A stretch of 64,000 bases of DNA from Spirometra erinaceieuropaei. Its lineage: Eukaryota > Platyhelminthes > Cestoda > Diphyllobothriidea > Diphyllobothriidae. The notes beneath the pieces were generated by a model that worked only from the letters and a program-made list of their open reading frames with translations, made no database searches and was not told where the DNA came from. Each line of letters opens with the position of its first letter. Within the stretch, counting starts at the first letter, position 1. Position numbers and translations under genes: made by a program. Of this stretch, positions 1 to 11,179 are shown piece after piece. The stretch lies in the NCBI GenBank assembly GCA_902702965.1, contig CACRXP010000705.1, forward strand, positions 155,020 to 219,019, in the 5' to 3' direction.

Positions 1-859
1 ATAGGCCCACAGTCAAACCCATTTGTTTAATTTAAATAAAAATTAAATAAATAAATAAAAGAGTCAAATGTTACGTTGTAGATACACGTCGGAGGCGACT
101 GACGTCATCCTAGGTTGTCGAGTAATCAACTAAGTAATTTGTTGGCGCACGTTTTGGCCGTCAAAGTTTGGCCAAATTTACAGTCGTTCTATATTAAGTA
201 CGGTAGGATTGCACAATTGGCGTGATTCTCTGTCGTACCTCAGTGTTCTTCTGTGTTAACGTAAGCATGCCATCTATTTATATATTAATGTGCATTGTCA
301 ACATCTGCATTTCAACCGTAAAGAACATGCTTAGGGATAGCAATAATAGTAAACCAGCTGGCTAGAACCCGACAACGGCCGGTTCAAGAAACCGAGTTAA
401 ATTTTAAATTTCGTACCTATATATCTCTGCGTGCCTTAGAGATAAGTCCCAACGTTTAGAACAGCAAATCTAATTTTCAGAAAACTGCTAACAATTTAAA
501 ACATTATGGCAATTTTTTTGGCGTCAAGTACCGGTCCTTTCTCGAGAAATGCATTCCGGGTTTCATGCTTTTACTCAAGGATATCGTAAAAATCTTCCGT
601 AATGAACCAAATGTTAGCATGCGAAAGTCTGATGTAGTCTAATGTTTTGCAATTTTCCAGTTGCATACTCGCTTAGAATTTTACCTGTAAGGGACAGAAA
701 GTATTGTTCTATTAATGAGACCTGGGTAAAAAGCGAAACTGTTTTTTTAATAGTGAAAACTAGGATTCTTTATGGAAATCTTTAAGGGCGTTATCCGAAG
801 AGCATACGGAGTGTTTCAGCTGAAGTTTCCATAATTCCAGTACAGATTGGCACTTTGTG
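1..859. other. no feature recognised
   Basis: This is AT-rich sequence with short open frames only. I see no transposon motif, RNA gene or repeat shared with the rest of the window. Confidence 0.5.
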
Positions 860-899
860 TTATTCCGAAAAAGTAGGCTGAAATTCGATCACCGTAAAA

Positions 900-985
900 G
901 GGAAGTCAGGCATGCCCTCACGTCTTGAAGGCGACACGATCGCCGGGACAAGAGCTTTATTAGTCTGACGTTTCGGATACCTACT
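900..985 (-). repeat. Penelope terminal-repeat fragment with hammerhead 3' half
   Basis: Read on the minus strand, the segment carries the hammerhead 3' half (GAAACGUC then AGAC) followed by the AATAAAGCTCTTG-type flank seen after the motif at 1324-1365 and 43343-43384. The CUGAUGA half is replaced by GGAGT-rich sequence, so the motif cannot fold. It is a broken terminal repeat of a Penelope-like element. Confidence 0.5.
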
Positions 986-1017
986 CCACTCCACTCCTAC
1001 TTCCCACTCCATACGCC

Positions 1018-1320
1018 TTGCTAAAACTTCGCCTAGACGCAGTAACAAGCCATGCGGAGAGGGCAGAGGTGAACAGTTTTCCCAACACTGGAGTCGGTGC
1101 GTCAGATGGTCGAGCAATCATCACGCCAAAATCCAATGCACGTGATGAAATTGAAGCAATTATCGACTCGATTGTCGGCCATCAGGCAATGATCACACCA
1201 AGTGCGACGATTCCTAATGAAGGGGAGGGAGACGTGAACGTTCATAGGCATGCGGTAGCATGGCTACTACATCCTATAAATACCGCAGCCTCTTGTGCAA
1301 CAACCACCCTTTTTTACATG
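1018..1320 (+). pseudogene. Penelope-like element, C-terminal tail
   Basis: The translated tail reads ...GVGASDGRAIITPKSNARDEIEAI...ATIPNEGEG. It aligns by eye with the tail at 21836-22237 (SDCRAVITPISNDVM...ATIPDEGGS) and with the minus-strand tail at 43641-43426 (CRKIVTPASSTDDEIAA). In each case the tail is followed at once by a hammerhead motif, so it is the 3' end of the element ORF running into the terminal repeat. No enzyme domain survives here. The role of the tail is unknown to me. Confidence 0.55.
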
Positions 1321-1323
1321 TTT

Positions 1324-1365
1324 GTCCCTAATGATGGATTCGAGTAGGAATCCGAAATGTCAGGC
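1324..1365 (+). ncRNA. degenerate minimal hammerhead ribozyme
   Basis: The order is stem I GUCC, core CUAAUGA, stem II GGAUUC/GAAUCC around a 6-nt loop, GAAA, U, GUC, AGGC. Stem II is perfect, but the core G is now A (CUAAUGA) and one stem I pair is lost. It is homologous to the better copies at 22312, 43343 and 45285 and is probably inactive. Confidence 0.6.
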
Positions 1366-1444
1366 TAATAAAGCTCTTGTTTGGCGATCGTGTCTCCTTC
1401 TTCAAAACTTCTTCCTGGGACTCGTATCTTCGCTTCTATTCGCA

Positions 1445-2170
1445 ATGCTCTCAAGTTTCCATGATATAAGCGTTAATGCGCATTGTAAACCGATCACTTC
1501 GAGTCAAGGTTTCTAGGAATGATAATGCATTGTCTGAAACACTGAGCAAAATTAAGCTAAATTCTGAAATCACTGGATGGCTAACAGCAGATTTTGATAC
1601 TGTAAAATTCCGAAGTAGCAAAGCTAAAGGCTGTCTGTGACACATTGACTTACATCCTACGGGCAGATTTCACTTCACAAACTGCCAGCCAAATGCGCTT
1701 GATGACGTGTCTGCATTCATAAATACCCCGTTTTATAAATCCTGATTCAAATTGTAATTTACCATTTCTACATTTCGTATGTCTTGGTGTTGAATTTTAA
1801 TGCATCGTCAGTGCGTATCGTTAAAGTGAGACTCCTGTCTCCTGTCGTAGACACATTAAATGCACAGAGTCAGACGTAATATGCACTCAAACATTTAACA
1901 CCATCCAGTTTCACCCATTTAGTGTGCATAAATATAGATCGTTCTGTTCTAAATTAAGCTTCCTCATTCAACGTTTTTCTTGGCATCGGCCTGCGTTAAA
2001 GAGAGGGCAGTAATTTACAGTTTTTTTGGCATCGTATCGCCATTGCTTTACCCGTCAGCCCGCATCTGTCCCTCACCCATCTGGCATGATGCAGTAGAAC
2101 TCTCACATACCTCAGTCATTCCTCATACGTATCAATGGGAACTGGCATTTCATCGCCAGTAGGAATGTAA
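1445..2170 (+). repeat. dispersed repeat family R1
   Basis: It matches 11915-12200 (+) and 36115-36390 (+), and the reverse complements of 63470-63990 and 17470-18080, over several hundred bases with scattered indels. Its minus strand carries a conserved open block (around 1645-1451, motif SVSDNALSFLETLTR) also present in the other copies. No terminal motif or target-site duplication is obvious. It may be part of a duplicated gene and not a transposon. Confidence 0.6.
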
Positions 2171-3023
2171 ATGTTATGTCTCCCCACAAGATATGTCAAA
2201 TTTTGCCAGCAAATCCAGTTATATTACCATTATACAGCCGCTGTTTAGTTTTCCAACGAATTCATGCAGCAAAGACCTGGGTCCCCCAACAGACGGTGAT
2301 GTACAGAAAACAGTTAGAATAATAATTATGCTAAAAACGCACGTGAAACATTTCTCTCATAAGCAAATGCCAGTTCATGGTTTCTTATTTAGCAACAAAG
2401 GTCTAGTAAGTGCCTTATTAAAGCTAGCTAAAGTTCGAAATATGCGAAGACGTTTTTCGGCTTTTCACTAACCTACAAAGCTACCGGCGTAATTAGTCTT
2501 TCTTCTTACAAGTCATTATTATATTTTATATTAATCGACATTATGATTGCCCATTTGTACATCATATGGCATATGATTATTCGGTGTTGTAAATGTATTT
2601 AAAATGATCAACCATAGTGAACTACGTTTTATTCTTCTTAGGCGTCCGCTGAACTAATAACTGAGTGCAACATGCAGCGCTGTCTTCACTGTTCGTCTTA
2701 TCAATTGAGGGCATTTCTATAGGTCGGCAAATGACTAGTTAATTACGTTTTTTTCCTTCACGAGAATGTTACTAACGTGGCACTTCGAGAGGGGTCTACC
2801 TCCAAACCCTGTCAACTAGGGGAGCCATGTTATCAGTCATTAACAGGTGATCACCTTTTTTTCTAATGCTTCGCCTTCCTAAGACATGCAAAGCGTTTAT
2901 TTATGTTCCCCTAAATATAAACTTTTAGATGGGCTATTTCTCCAATGCAGCCGTTTATGTTTTGCGTTTGTTTATTGTTTTAATTATTTTGTTATTAAGA
3001 TGAATTTCTTTGATACTTTACAG

Positions 3024-3149
3024 ACAGAGAGTACGTATTTTTCGGTGGATCTCATAATGGTGGGAAGGGAATCCTCGTCGCCTATCACGTCGATGGAACT
3101 AAATCGCCGTCAGCAATAACTGTCCAGACAAAAGGCGATACTTCATCTG
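3024..3149 (+). CDS. exon e3 of unidentified gene family, copy A
   Basis: The 126-nt exon lies after a ...ACTTTACAG acceptor. It starts with the last two bases of a codon and ends one base into a codon, so it is phase 1-1. The open translation contains REYVFFGGSHNGGKGILVAY. The same exon is found on the minus strand at 6061-5936 (126 nt) and 27637-27515 (123 nt), each with its own AG acceptor. Only copy A is free of stops. The donor here reads CTG/TTAGAC where copy C has CTG/GTAGAC, so the A donor may be broken. Function unknown. The conserved phase and length make real coding ancestry likely. Confidence 0.55.
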
Positions 3150-3247
3150 TTAGACATCCTCGTTTTTCACTCAAGCTTTTTTTTACGTCATTGAGAAATA
3201 TGTTGTTCTATGTTTACACTGGAAGACTTGGACAAAAAGTGATAGAG

Positions 3248-3409
3248 TACAAATTTGTGTTTTCCAGTTCCTACTGTCCGATAATAAAACTGTTTCCAGA
3301 TGATACTCCAGATTGGTTCCCCACAACAATTATTGTTGTCTTCAACGGAGTGCTTCATCCAAATCCTTGGAAACTCTTAATCTGTCCCTTGCCAGCAATC
3401 ATGACATCG
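3248..3409 (+). CDS. exon e5 of unidentified gene family, copy A
   Basis: A 54-codon phase 0-0 exon lies between a GATAGAG acceptor and an ACATCG/GTAATG donor. The translation runs YKFVFSSSYCPIIKLFP... to ...HPNPWKLLICPLPAIMTS. The minus-strand copy at 26111-25953 is 53 codons and keeps YKF, SYC, KLFP and PWKL in register with a one-codon gap, as expected for protein-coding sequence. If the donor is not used, the frame stops four codons later. I do not recognise the domain. Confidence 0.5.
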
Positions 3410-3850
3410 GTAATGCCTTGAAAATGCCTTTTTGTATATTCCTTGTATGTGTTTTGATATATTTAAGTAAACACTAATGGTAAACATGCGCTGGTTTTGT
3501 TACTTCGCATTAGTAATTGATGTCTTTCTGCTTTGCAAGCTTTCAGTGAAACATAACATATGCAGAACCATGTATTGTCCGTACGGCAAGTGGGGAGGCG
3601 GCAAATGTGTTTTCTTACTCACCTACTTGCTTCACATGTTTATTATTTACATATGAGGTACGCAGTGCCTGCAAGGCTACATATGACTAAGGAAAGCAAG
3701 TTTTTTCCGCAATAGCACATGTAATATCCAATTGTTTACACTCAAAATATGCTGGCTGCTTTATTATATTGTGTGATTAGATGAATTATCCATGTCTACT
3801 TTTGGCCGTATGGGGTGGTCTGATTTATGAATCTGTGGCAAGACATAAAG

Positions 3851-4330
3851 CCTCGCGGATATGGTGAACTGACTGGAAGAAAGGCTAAGGCTGATTCAAC
3901 ACAGAATAGCTACACGTAGCACATGGGCCAGAATTGATTTCAACGATTATGTTACACATAGAAGTCCCAATGGTTAAACGATACCGTTCTTAGAGGCTGC
4001 CTCTTCTTTCACCAGCTGTCCTGTCAAGAAAGCGATAGAAAGTTTGTGTGGCGAGATATTGTGGTGGTTTTTTTCGATTGCAATTCCGGTCGCAACCCAG
4101 AAGGAATTGCTGTTTCGCTTATATTTGAAAGTCCATTTTACCACCAGATCGACGGCGTAGTATTGATATCACCACTCGTACTTCTACTGGCCGATGCTGT
4201 CAAGGGAAAACTGTCCACATACAAATGACCCTTATTTTAGAGTTGTGAAAAGAAAAGATGGCGAGCGAATGTTGCCTTCGATAAATGATCGTCCTGCCAG
4301 TACAGTTATGGGGGGCGGGGTACAGTGAGT
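3851..4330 (+). pseudogene. downstream part of gene-family copy A (tentative e6 and beyond)
   Basis: After an ACATAAAG acceptor the frame reads PRGYGELTGRKAKADSTQ. The minus-strand copy in B (around 25710) reads PRGYCKLTDRKDQADSTQ in the same phase 0 that follows e5. Both reach a stop a few codons later. Further on, 4000-4230 matches the minus strand at 25560-25340, and 4215-4330 matches the minus strand at 4790-4670. Exon limits beyond PRGY are unclear. Confidence 0.4.
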
Positions 4331-4384
4331 GAACAAACCGATAAAAGCTAGCTCCGCATGCCCGGAATAGGTGAATGTAGGATA

Positions 4385-4580
4385 ATAGACAGCGGCATTC
4401 TTGCGGACGCAATGGATTTAGCGCATCGTGTGGATACCGCTGAAGCATTTCGAGTGATTTATAAGGTCCCATCGAGTTACCCTAGATACTGGGCCAGCGC
4501 CTGTTAGCAACAGCAGAAGCGGTCGTCAACAGGTTAAGCAACCGACCCTATGCCACCAGAAGAAACTCGTCCAGGCTTCG
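4385..4580 (+). pseudogene. Penelope-like GIY-YIG endonuclease fragment
   Basis: The translation includes ILADAMDLAHRVDTAEAFRV then, after a short decayed stretch, QRLLATAEAVVNRLSN. This matches the C-terminal half of the endonuclease domain in the open frame at 29887-30837 (ILAHLIDTNHRVDAKKAFQV ... QRILATAEAVAIRLVN). The YIG motif itself is missing, so this is a short relic. Confidence 0.6.
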
Positions 4581-4669
4581 CGATTAACGCGGTTTACTTA
4601 CCACACACAAATGTCTGCGCACCTAAGCTCTTGTCTAGACTGTATTTTAAAAACTAATTTTTATAGATT

Positions 4670-5190
4670 TTTCACTCATTGTACTCCATCCCACATAACT
4701 CTACTGGCCTGACGAGAAGTTATCGAAAGCAACGTTCGCTCGCTACCTATTCTTTTGACCCTTATTTCTATGTTAATTATGTTGATGGTATTTGGCAACA
4801 CCGGATAAGAAGCCTGATTTGAACACCCTCGTGTGCATAGCGAACCAACGTCATCCAGCATTGATCTATATTTTGGCTAACGAAACACGGAGAGGGCAAT
4901 CTATTTCTGGACGTCTTAGGTAATCTATTTTCGGATGGAATAATTCTTTAAGGTGTAGTTCGTAAGTTAGAAAGCATGGGTAGGAAAATGTGCACATTTC
5001 CACATTTGTGTAACTCTTAGTCAGAAATGAGGCTCGGTCCACTTTCATACCGACAGCGCTAGAAGACGATGCACTCTGGATAGGCTTGATAATGTACTCG
5101 TCAATTTGCAAGCCTCTGGGAGAATGGAATTTCTAAAAGGTTAACCTACAAATACATGGAGGGACGCCTTCAAAAATCGTGCATGCGGAG
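4670..5190 (-). pseudogene. gene-family copy C, distal segment
   Basis: The minus-strand frame (5111-4866) contains VDRASFLTKSYTNVEMCTF and FLTYELHLKELFHPKIDYL. The plus strand at 25023-25210 carries VDRALFLTTNYTNVEIRKF and FLTNETHLYEVFHPALYYL. Similarity is retained at protein level with in-frame changes, then passes through stops. The last 100 bases repeat 4215-4330 in inverse orientation, tying this segment to copy A. Product unknown. Confidence 0.45.
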
Positions 5191-5380
5191 GCTGAGAACG
5201 AATAGTTATTTCTTCAGAGGATCGCCATACTATCTTCTTCATCACCGCATAAATGCCAGTATTCCTCGTGCTAACACAGTCGCTAAGATAAGACTGCTGT
5301 TCACTACAACTGCGCATCTCGTCTTTAAGGCAGGAATAGACTGACTTTGCAGATCTCTTCACTGCTTAGATGTGCAGTAT

Positions 5381-5466
5381 TTGCTCATGAGGGGTCTGAA
5401 AAGGCCCCTAAGTTTAAGGTAGGCGAATATAACGCATACCACCAACGCCTTCTGGGATTAAGGAGT
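5381..5466 (-). pseudogene. exon e4 of gene family, copy C (broken)
   Basis: A TTTTTGGCGCAG acceptor is followed by a frame whose TPLI-like start matches e4 of copy B (26934-26849, PLIPGGVYVTG). Here the frame meets a stop after about 16 codons, and no GT donor is evident at the expected end. The end coordinate is taken from the length of the B exon. Confidence 0.35.
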
Positions 5467-5935
5467 CTGCGCCAAAAACTGGTTTATTGGGATTCGCAAT
5501 GCACAGGCGAACAATATTTACTCAAAATGATAATTAATATACCATTGACAGTTAATGCAATATAAGACTTCGCCTCATGCATGTGATCCCCTAGCTTACT
5601 GAAATTAACATAAGTGCGGAATAGGTCACGTTATATCTGAAACACGAACGTTCATGTATTTCTGACTCAACATTGAGAGTATACGTCTCAGTATAGAGAG
5701 ATAAGTTTCTGGTACGTGAATAGAATGCATATATACTTAATGGTAATTATAAATAGTATTCTGTACGATGGACAGTTTTCTACATGCTGAACTAAGTAAT
5801 CCGCCATGATAACTAGCGCATAGGACGTGCCTATCGTACAATGTATCATTAAACTTCGGAAGCATAAATGAAAACATAGAACAACGTATTTTCATATGAC
5901 ATAAATAATGTTTAATTAGAAAGGTGGATGTCTAC

Positions 5936-6061
5936 CAGATGGAGTTTCACCTCATTTCTGGACAATTACTGCTGACGCGGATTACGTTTTTTCGACGGGA
6001 TTTGCGGTGATGATTACCTTTCCGCCATTATGGAATCCACCGACAAACGCATACTCTCTGC
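5936..6061 (-). pseudogene. exon e3 of gene family, copy C
   Basis: The 126-nt exon lies between a CGCTGTACAG acceptor and a CTG/GTAGAC donor, both intact. The translation starts REYAFVGGFHNGGKVIITAN and contains two in-frame stops, so this copy is a pseudo-exon. Length and phase (1-1) equal copy A. Confidence 0.5.
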
Positions 6062-6639
6062 CTGTACAGCGGACAAAGAAATTCATCTAAGAAACCGAAT
6101 ACATAAAATAATAAATAAAGGCAGAACATAAACGACTACAAAAAATGGCCTCTTTAAATGTTTCCACTTAGGCAAATATAATTAAATGCTTTGGATGTGA
6201 CATGCATGTTTTTGTCAATGAGCTCACTTTGATGCTGGACACATTGTGGACAACGGGGAAATGGAAGGTGCAACCATTACGTGAGGCTGCACTCGATCGT
6301 CATTGTGAATTAGAATGTACTATGTGCAATATACAGATTAATTTGAAGATTTTTTCCTGTGGTTAAGTAAAACAAGTGATAGGTATGGACGTCCACATAT
6401 AAATATTTATATCTCACAAAACGCAAGCATATTGCGCACACATGTGCTCTTCGTCGAGCTCAGTATGCTTTTTAAATCATATTGCTGTCAAATAATACGT
6501 AAATAATCGACACAAGTAAGGAGGCGAGTTGAACCGAAGCGCTTGTTACATAAAGCATTTGATATAGTGATGGAAAATTGTGTATGTATAATTATCGCTG
6601 CATCGCAACCACGTACGTCGAAAGTGGCGTGGTCGAGAA

Positions 6640-7380
6640 GACAAAGATTCCCAATCAAATGTCAGAAAAGACGGAGTGAGTTGGACAACCTTTACTGTTG
6701 TGGAAGTGCATACACAAAGACAGTCGCCGTAAGCGCGCTTTAAGCACGTTGTTTTCTGTGTCCGCCTTTGAGATGCTCAAAGCCAGTACATGGGTGCGCC
6801 TTTCGTTGTCTCCGCGTCTGCCAGCCAAACAGAGGGGGCTCAGCGATGATTGGCGATGAACACGAGCCTACTGTCAAGCCTCGCAACTCCCAGCAGTGCA
6901 TCGACAAGGCGTGTGAGAAAGGCAGCGTGGCAAAAGATGATGGCAAGGAGACGCAAACTGGCACACGTACACTGAGTGACCGATCTCATGAAATGTTAGC
7001 TGATATTCTGAAATGCCTTTTCAATTACGAAGGGTTACTTGGGTGCGGTGTTAATATGGATTATTCTGCGGTAAACGCCGATAATATTTTGCACTTGGCA
7101 GGATGTCGGCTTTTGGATGCACTGCTTTCCAATCTCCTATGGAAACCGTACTCGGTAAGATATGACTACTCATCGATTATTAATGGTCCTGCAAATTCGA
7201 ATATATTCCAGATATACAGCAAACAAAAATGTGTGTTGGATACAAATGTGTTGTCTTTCAGTCGTTTGATAGATAATCACTTCATCTCCAAATTTCAAAC
7301 TTAAAGAGGGATTACATTTAGGTTTTTGGAAAACGCTTTTTATTGCTGAATAATATCTCAGAGTCACAACTCAATTAGCT
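6640..7380 (+). repeat. dispersed repeat family M, longest copy
   Basis: It matches the minus strand at 34500-33750 along almost its whole length and the minus strand at 62830-62510 over its first 320 bases. Common landmarks are GACGGAGTGAGTTGGA near the start, GTGTGCGCCTTTCGTT and CTCATGAAATGTTAGC. A 178-codon open frame (6768-7304) runs through this copy, but I do not see it conserved in the others. The second half shares a short module with 16930-17200, 19105-19280, 59220-59480 and 59790-60060. Confidence 0.6.
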
Positions 7381-7861
7381 GGCCCAGAACGTCCAAGTAA
7401 TGTACAGTTTATAGCCCAATTTTCGATGTTGAGATTCAGCAAAAGAATACTTGCTACCTTAACCACTGTCGATAATGAAGGACCATAGATCGGCCTACAA
7501 CAAAATACAATGTGGTTCACATTAGACATTCGTCATATTCGTTTATTTTTGACCATAATCAGAATGCCGGAAAAAGGCGGGATATTGATAATGGGTTTTA
7601 TTTCGATATTTTGATATCCAGTGAAATTTGCATGATCTCTCTCTAAAAAACCACTGGGAATCAACTTAGAAACCGAGCAAATTTAGAAATAAACAAACGC
7701 ATGACATACACAGCGAATAGCAAGCAATGACCTTTTGAAAAGCTTCCGATTAGAGAAACATGAATAAATGCATTAAAAATCTTAAGAGGCCGAAGAATTA
7801 GAAATAAGGTGCCCGCTCTTTAATAACTGATAACATGCCTCATTTGTTTTACACGACGTGA

Positions 7862-7904
7862 ATTTAGATCCCTCTTGAATTACCACATTTCCATGCAAGA
7901 CCGA
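7862..7904 (-). pseudogene. exon e2 of gene family, copy C
   Basis: A TATATTGCAG acceptor is followed in phase 0 by SVLHGNVVIQEGSK, matching SVLLGNVVIQQRSTSAPCNP at 28489-28429. The donor expected about 60 nt downstream is not present, so the 3' limit is uncertain. Confidence 0.45.
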
Positions 7905-7980
7905 CTGCAATATAATAAAGTGTCACATTACGTAGTAAGATAATTATCAGCGTACATATCTGAAAGAGTGCGCGGCTTAC

Positions 7981-8048
7981 TTGTGGCTTCCGTAGGCCAA
8001 CAAAAGACACGGTAAATGCTGTGTTCGGCGCTAAATGCAAAATGGCCA
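7981..8048 (-). pseudogene. exon e1 of gene family, copy C
   Basis: The 68-nt exon lies between TTTTATTGCAG and CACAA/GTAAGC, with consensus splice sites on both sides. The translation AILHLAPNTAFTVSFVGLRK matches the 77-nt copies at 28078-28002 and 28642-28566. The 9-nt length difference is exactly three codons. Phase is 1-0. Confidence 0.55.
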
Positions 8049-8169
8049 CTGCAATAAAAACAATGTGGCTCAGATTAGACAGTCATCATATTCCTTTATT
8101 TTTGACCATAAATAGAAAGGCGGAAACAAGACGGGATAGTGACAATGGTTTTCATTTCGCCATTTTGAT

Positions 8170-8450
8170 ATCCGGTGAAAATTGCATAATCTCCGTCGCT
8201 AAATCACCGAAGGAAATCCGCCTGGCCAGCGGACGTTTCAAGCCGTGGCAGCGGATTTTTCGGTTATATTAACTAACGCCAGGTTGTGGCCTCCGGTCTG
8301 TGTACAACACCAATCCCAAATGGTACGGCAGCTTTCCAAAACGTTCTTCACATACGGAAGCGCTCGCCAAAATTTTAGTTCCGTGCGGTTGGGTCTGTGA
8401 CGCCTTGGCGTACTGTAATTTAGCATCAGCTCTATATCAATTTTCACTGT
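8170..8450 (-). pseudogene. Penelope-like RT/endonuclease linker fragment
   Basis: The minus-strand translation has RPNRTELKFWRALPYVKNVL, and in neighbouring frames HRPEAT and PKNPLPRLE. These match RPNPTGSKCWRALSYVKNVS in the Penelope segment at 44325-44534. It sits at the edge of gene-family copy C, as if inserted there, and is frameshifted. Confidence 0.6.
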
Positions 8451-8829
8451 CGGAGAAATCGTATTTTTTTACTTCGATACGCAACAAATCGTCATTGTTC
8501 GTGACAGAGGAGATTAGAGTCACACCTTCTGGTGGACGCTTTAGGCATATGAACGGTTCAGTTTTCTCTGTGCTGAGGGGCATATGTTCATTTCCTGCGA
8601 TGTATTGGTTTACAGCCGCTACTTATTTACTTAAGAGTTGCGAAAATTCCCCTTGAAAAATTTAAAAGGCAATTTGGCGTGCATACGTCTGATTTCGACA
8701 ACTTCAATTCACGCCTGGAAGTTTATGTGCCTACTGATGCAATGATTTATAAGATACAGGCTAGTAGATAATTATGTTACGCTTAGGTTTAGGGGGGAAG
8801 AGAGAGGGGAGAGTGAAACACTACAATTA

Positions 8830-9400
8830 CAGTCAGCTCTAGGGATAAGATACGCCGAAAATGAACTAGAGAGCATGCGTGTAAAGGTGGAAGAGCTTGG
8901 ACATCATGTGTGTCAACGGGCAGCCATACTCCACCAACTGGGAAATGACGAGAGACAAGAATTTGATAATTATGTACAATCCATCTCGAACAAACAAGGG
9001 AATATCAAGAAGGCTTTCCTTCTTCGGCGTATTCGGGAACGCGGTCCGCAATCTAAGATTCCTGATGATTTAATTTGGTACGTTCACAATTATTCGTCCA
9101 TGTCTCCCGATAAAGCATCGATTGAAGCCTGCCCGTTGGGTCCTTAGTTTTACAGTCTTCGCCAGAAACCAAACTGGGTAGAGTTATAAACACAATTCGA
9201 GAACATTTTGAATCCAAATCATGATATTCAGCCTGTTTCAGCAAACAGTCAATAGTAATCCGAAGTTCTCGTTTGTCCACTAAACAGTCGTCAGATATAT
9301 CGCGGATGGACAGGGTACTTTATATTACAAAAATACATTCAATGCTGTCCAATCAGGAAAATTCCAGGACGAAAGAAAAGGAAAAGTATCTCAAGAGCTC
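8830..9400 (+). pseudogene. Penelope-like element, N-terminal region
   Basis: The frame at 8875-9147 contains CQRAAILHQLGNDERQEFDN and YVQSISNKQGNIKK. It aligns with the minus-strand copy at 43152-42904 (CQRAAILHQLNDDKIQEFEK). After a frameshift, ETKLGRVINTIREHFES and MDRVLYITKIHS continue the homology. The region precedes the RT domain in this family. Reading frames are broken in several places. Confidence 0.55.
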
Positions 9401-9749
9401 CTAGCCTTAAGGGCAGCAAGTAAAAACTGAGCAGTAAATAATACAGATATTTTAAACGTGAAATAACCTGACAACACAGCGCGAGAGCAACGCAGGCCAG
9501 CAAGGCGGGTTGCACAGGTGTGCCGTTTCTTGTCACATTCAAACAAGCAATCCGGGCAAAGAAAATGGGTTTAAATTGCCAAAGGTAAATTAGTACGGGC
9601 CCTCACCACATACTAGCCCATAACATTAAGACCTAACCATAAGCTTAACCACCAATCCAAACAGTATTGGGTCCATTAAGTGGGGATACACAACCACATC
9701 TTAACCAATAATTTACAGACCAGAAAAAGATGTGCAGAAAATCAATCCA

Positions 9750-11130
9750 TCAATTTGTAGACGATTAATGAAAGAAACCTGTTCATCTTCATATGAGGAA
9801 ATTGCAGCATATACGGACCAATCCATTAAATAATGTGAGATCTAGGAAACGGACTGACAGAACATTGGTTTTAAGCATCCCGAGCTACACATTAGGCAAT
9901 CCTAAGACGGACGCTTTAGCAATTTGCAATCAGAACGACCATCACATAATATGCAGAGATGCTCACGTCTGAGCAACTAGTCTGGGAAAACTTATGTCTG
10001 TTAACACAGACATACCAGATATTTGGCCCATGTTAATGAACAACGGTCCAATGTTTTTCTCGCAAGAATCAAGTGTTCATGTGCATTTATATACAGACAG
10101 GTGGAGGATAGACTGAACTGACTCCTTTATATTTTGCTTTTCCGTCGACACTACCTTATCGACGGTGTTGTCACCCTACTCTGGTGGCGGCCGTTTCTAA
10201 GCTGCGCCAATCGCGCGAACACGTATTTCATACCATATATCTTAGAGGCTTGATTAGTCGGATTGTAGTCAGCTTCATGTATTGAACGAGGATGGGGCCT
10301 GTGTGATTGTGTTTACTTGGAGTTGGTAGTACTCCTTCCCCTCTGCCTTTCTTCCAAACAAGTGAAATTTGCCGCTGGTCTTTTAATTATCTGCTGAGGT
10401 ATACAACCCCGGCAATCAATAAATCCAGACGGACCGTTTGTATACATAACGTTATTCTGCCTAGTATTGCTACTACTCCTCTTTTTGACTCAATCTACTT
10501 ATTACTCAACACGGATTTGAAATGTTTTAAACCCCTTTTCTTGCTACAATCTCACGATAGTGTTTGACATACAGTCCGCGACATAGTTCAACGGAAACCA
10601 ACTTCTCAATGTTTGATCATATCGAGTATGTGCCGGCCACAACATTGTCGGCTGATAGACAAGCGCACGTACACTAGTGTTAGTCTGGCCTTTTTACCAA
10701 TCGCAGCCACGCAAGCAGACTAGTCAGCTACAACGCCGACCCGCTCAAAACTGTCACGAATTGTCAGTTCTCACTTGGGAGGGCACGCTCGCGGCGCTGG
10801 ACGTGTGCCTTGTCCGGCCGGCAACTTGTTTTTACCTGTTTTCTAGTATTTTCTGCTTAAACTCGCCTTAGCCGCAAAACAAATACAGGAACATAAATTA
10901 CGCGAAGCGCTGTAGTATTGAAGTACCCAAACTGTGCGTTAGTATTTTGGGCATGGTTGAAGCGGCAGGCTGTTGGTATTGTGCAATCAAGTTACTTGTG
11001 ACTTGTGAGCCTCAATTTCGGCTTTAAACGCGACAATCTCGTTTTTTTAAAGATTGCTCTGCCAGGCGTCGCTTTTTTTCTCCAGACCCGTCTGTTTTAG
11101 CCCACATTCCTTTTGATCTACTGTTGGCAA
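9750..11130 (-). repeat. RTE-like 3' end and long downstream repeat (inverted copy)
   Basis: On the minus strand, 11130-10860 matches the RTE-like C-terminal coding tail at 20468-20716, and 10860-9750 continues to match 20717-21690. Shared landmarks include the GGCCTTCC/GGCCTCCC region, TCAGTCTATCCTCC and AGACTAGTTGCTCAGA. Two widely separated copies of about 1.3 kb show this is one repeat unit. Either it is an unusually long 3' region, or a separate element lies next to the RTE tail. Confidence 0.6.
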
Positions 11131-11179
11131 TGTATTTTGGCGCAATGCGCTCAGATCGGCCCGGCGATGCGTAACCTTC

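Noticed and set aside
6768..7304. 178-codon open frame as a gene
   Set aside because: It lies wholly inside dispersed repeat family M, and I do not see it conserved in the copy at 34500-33750.
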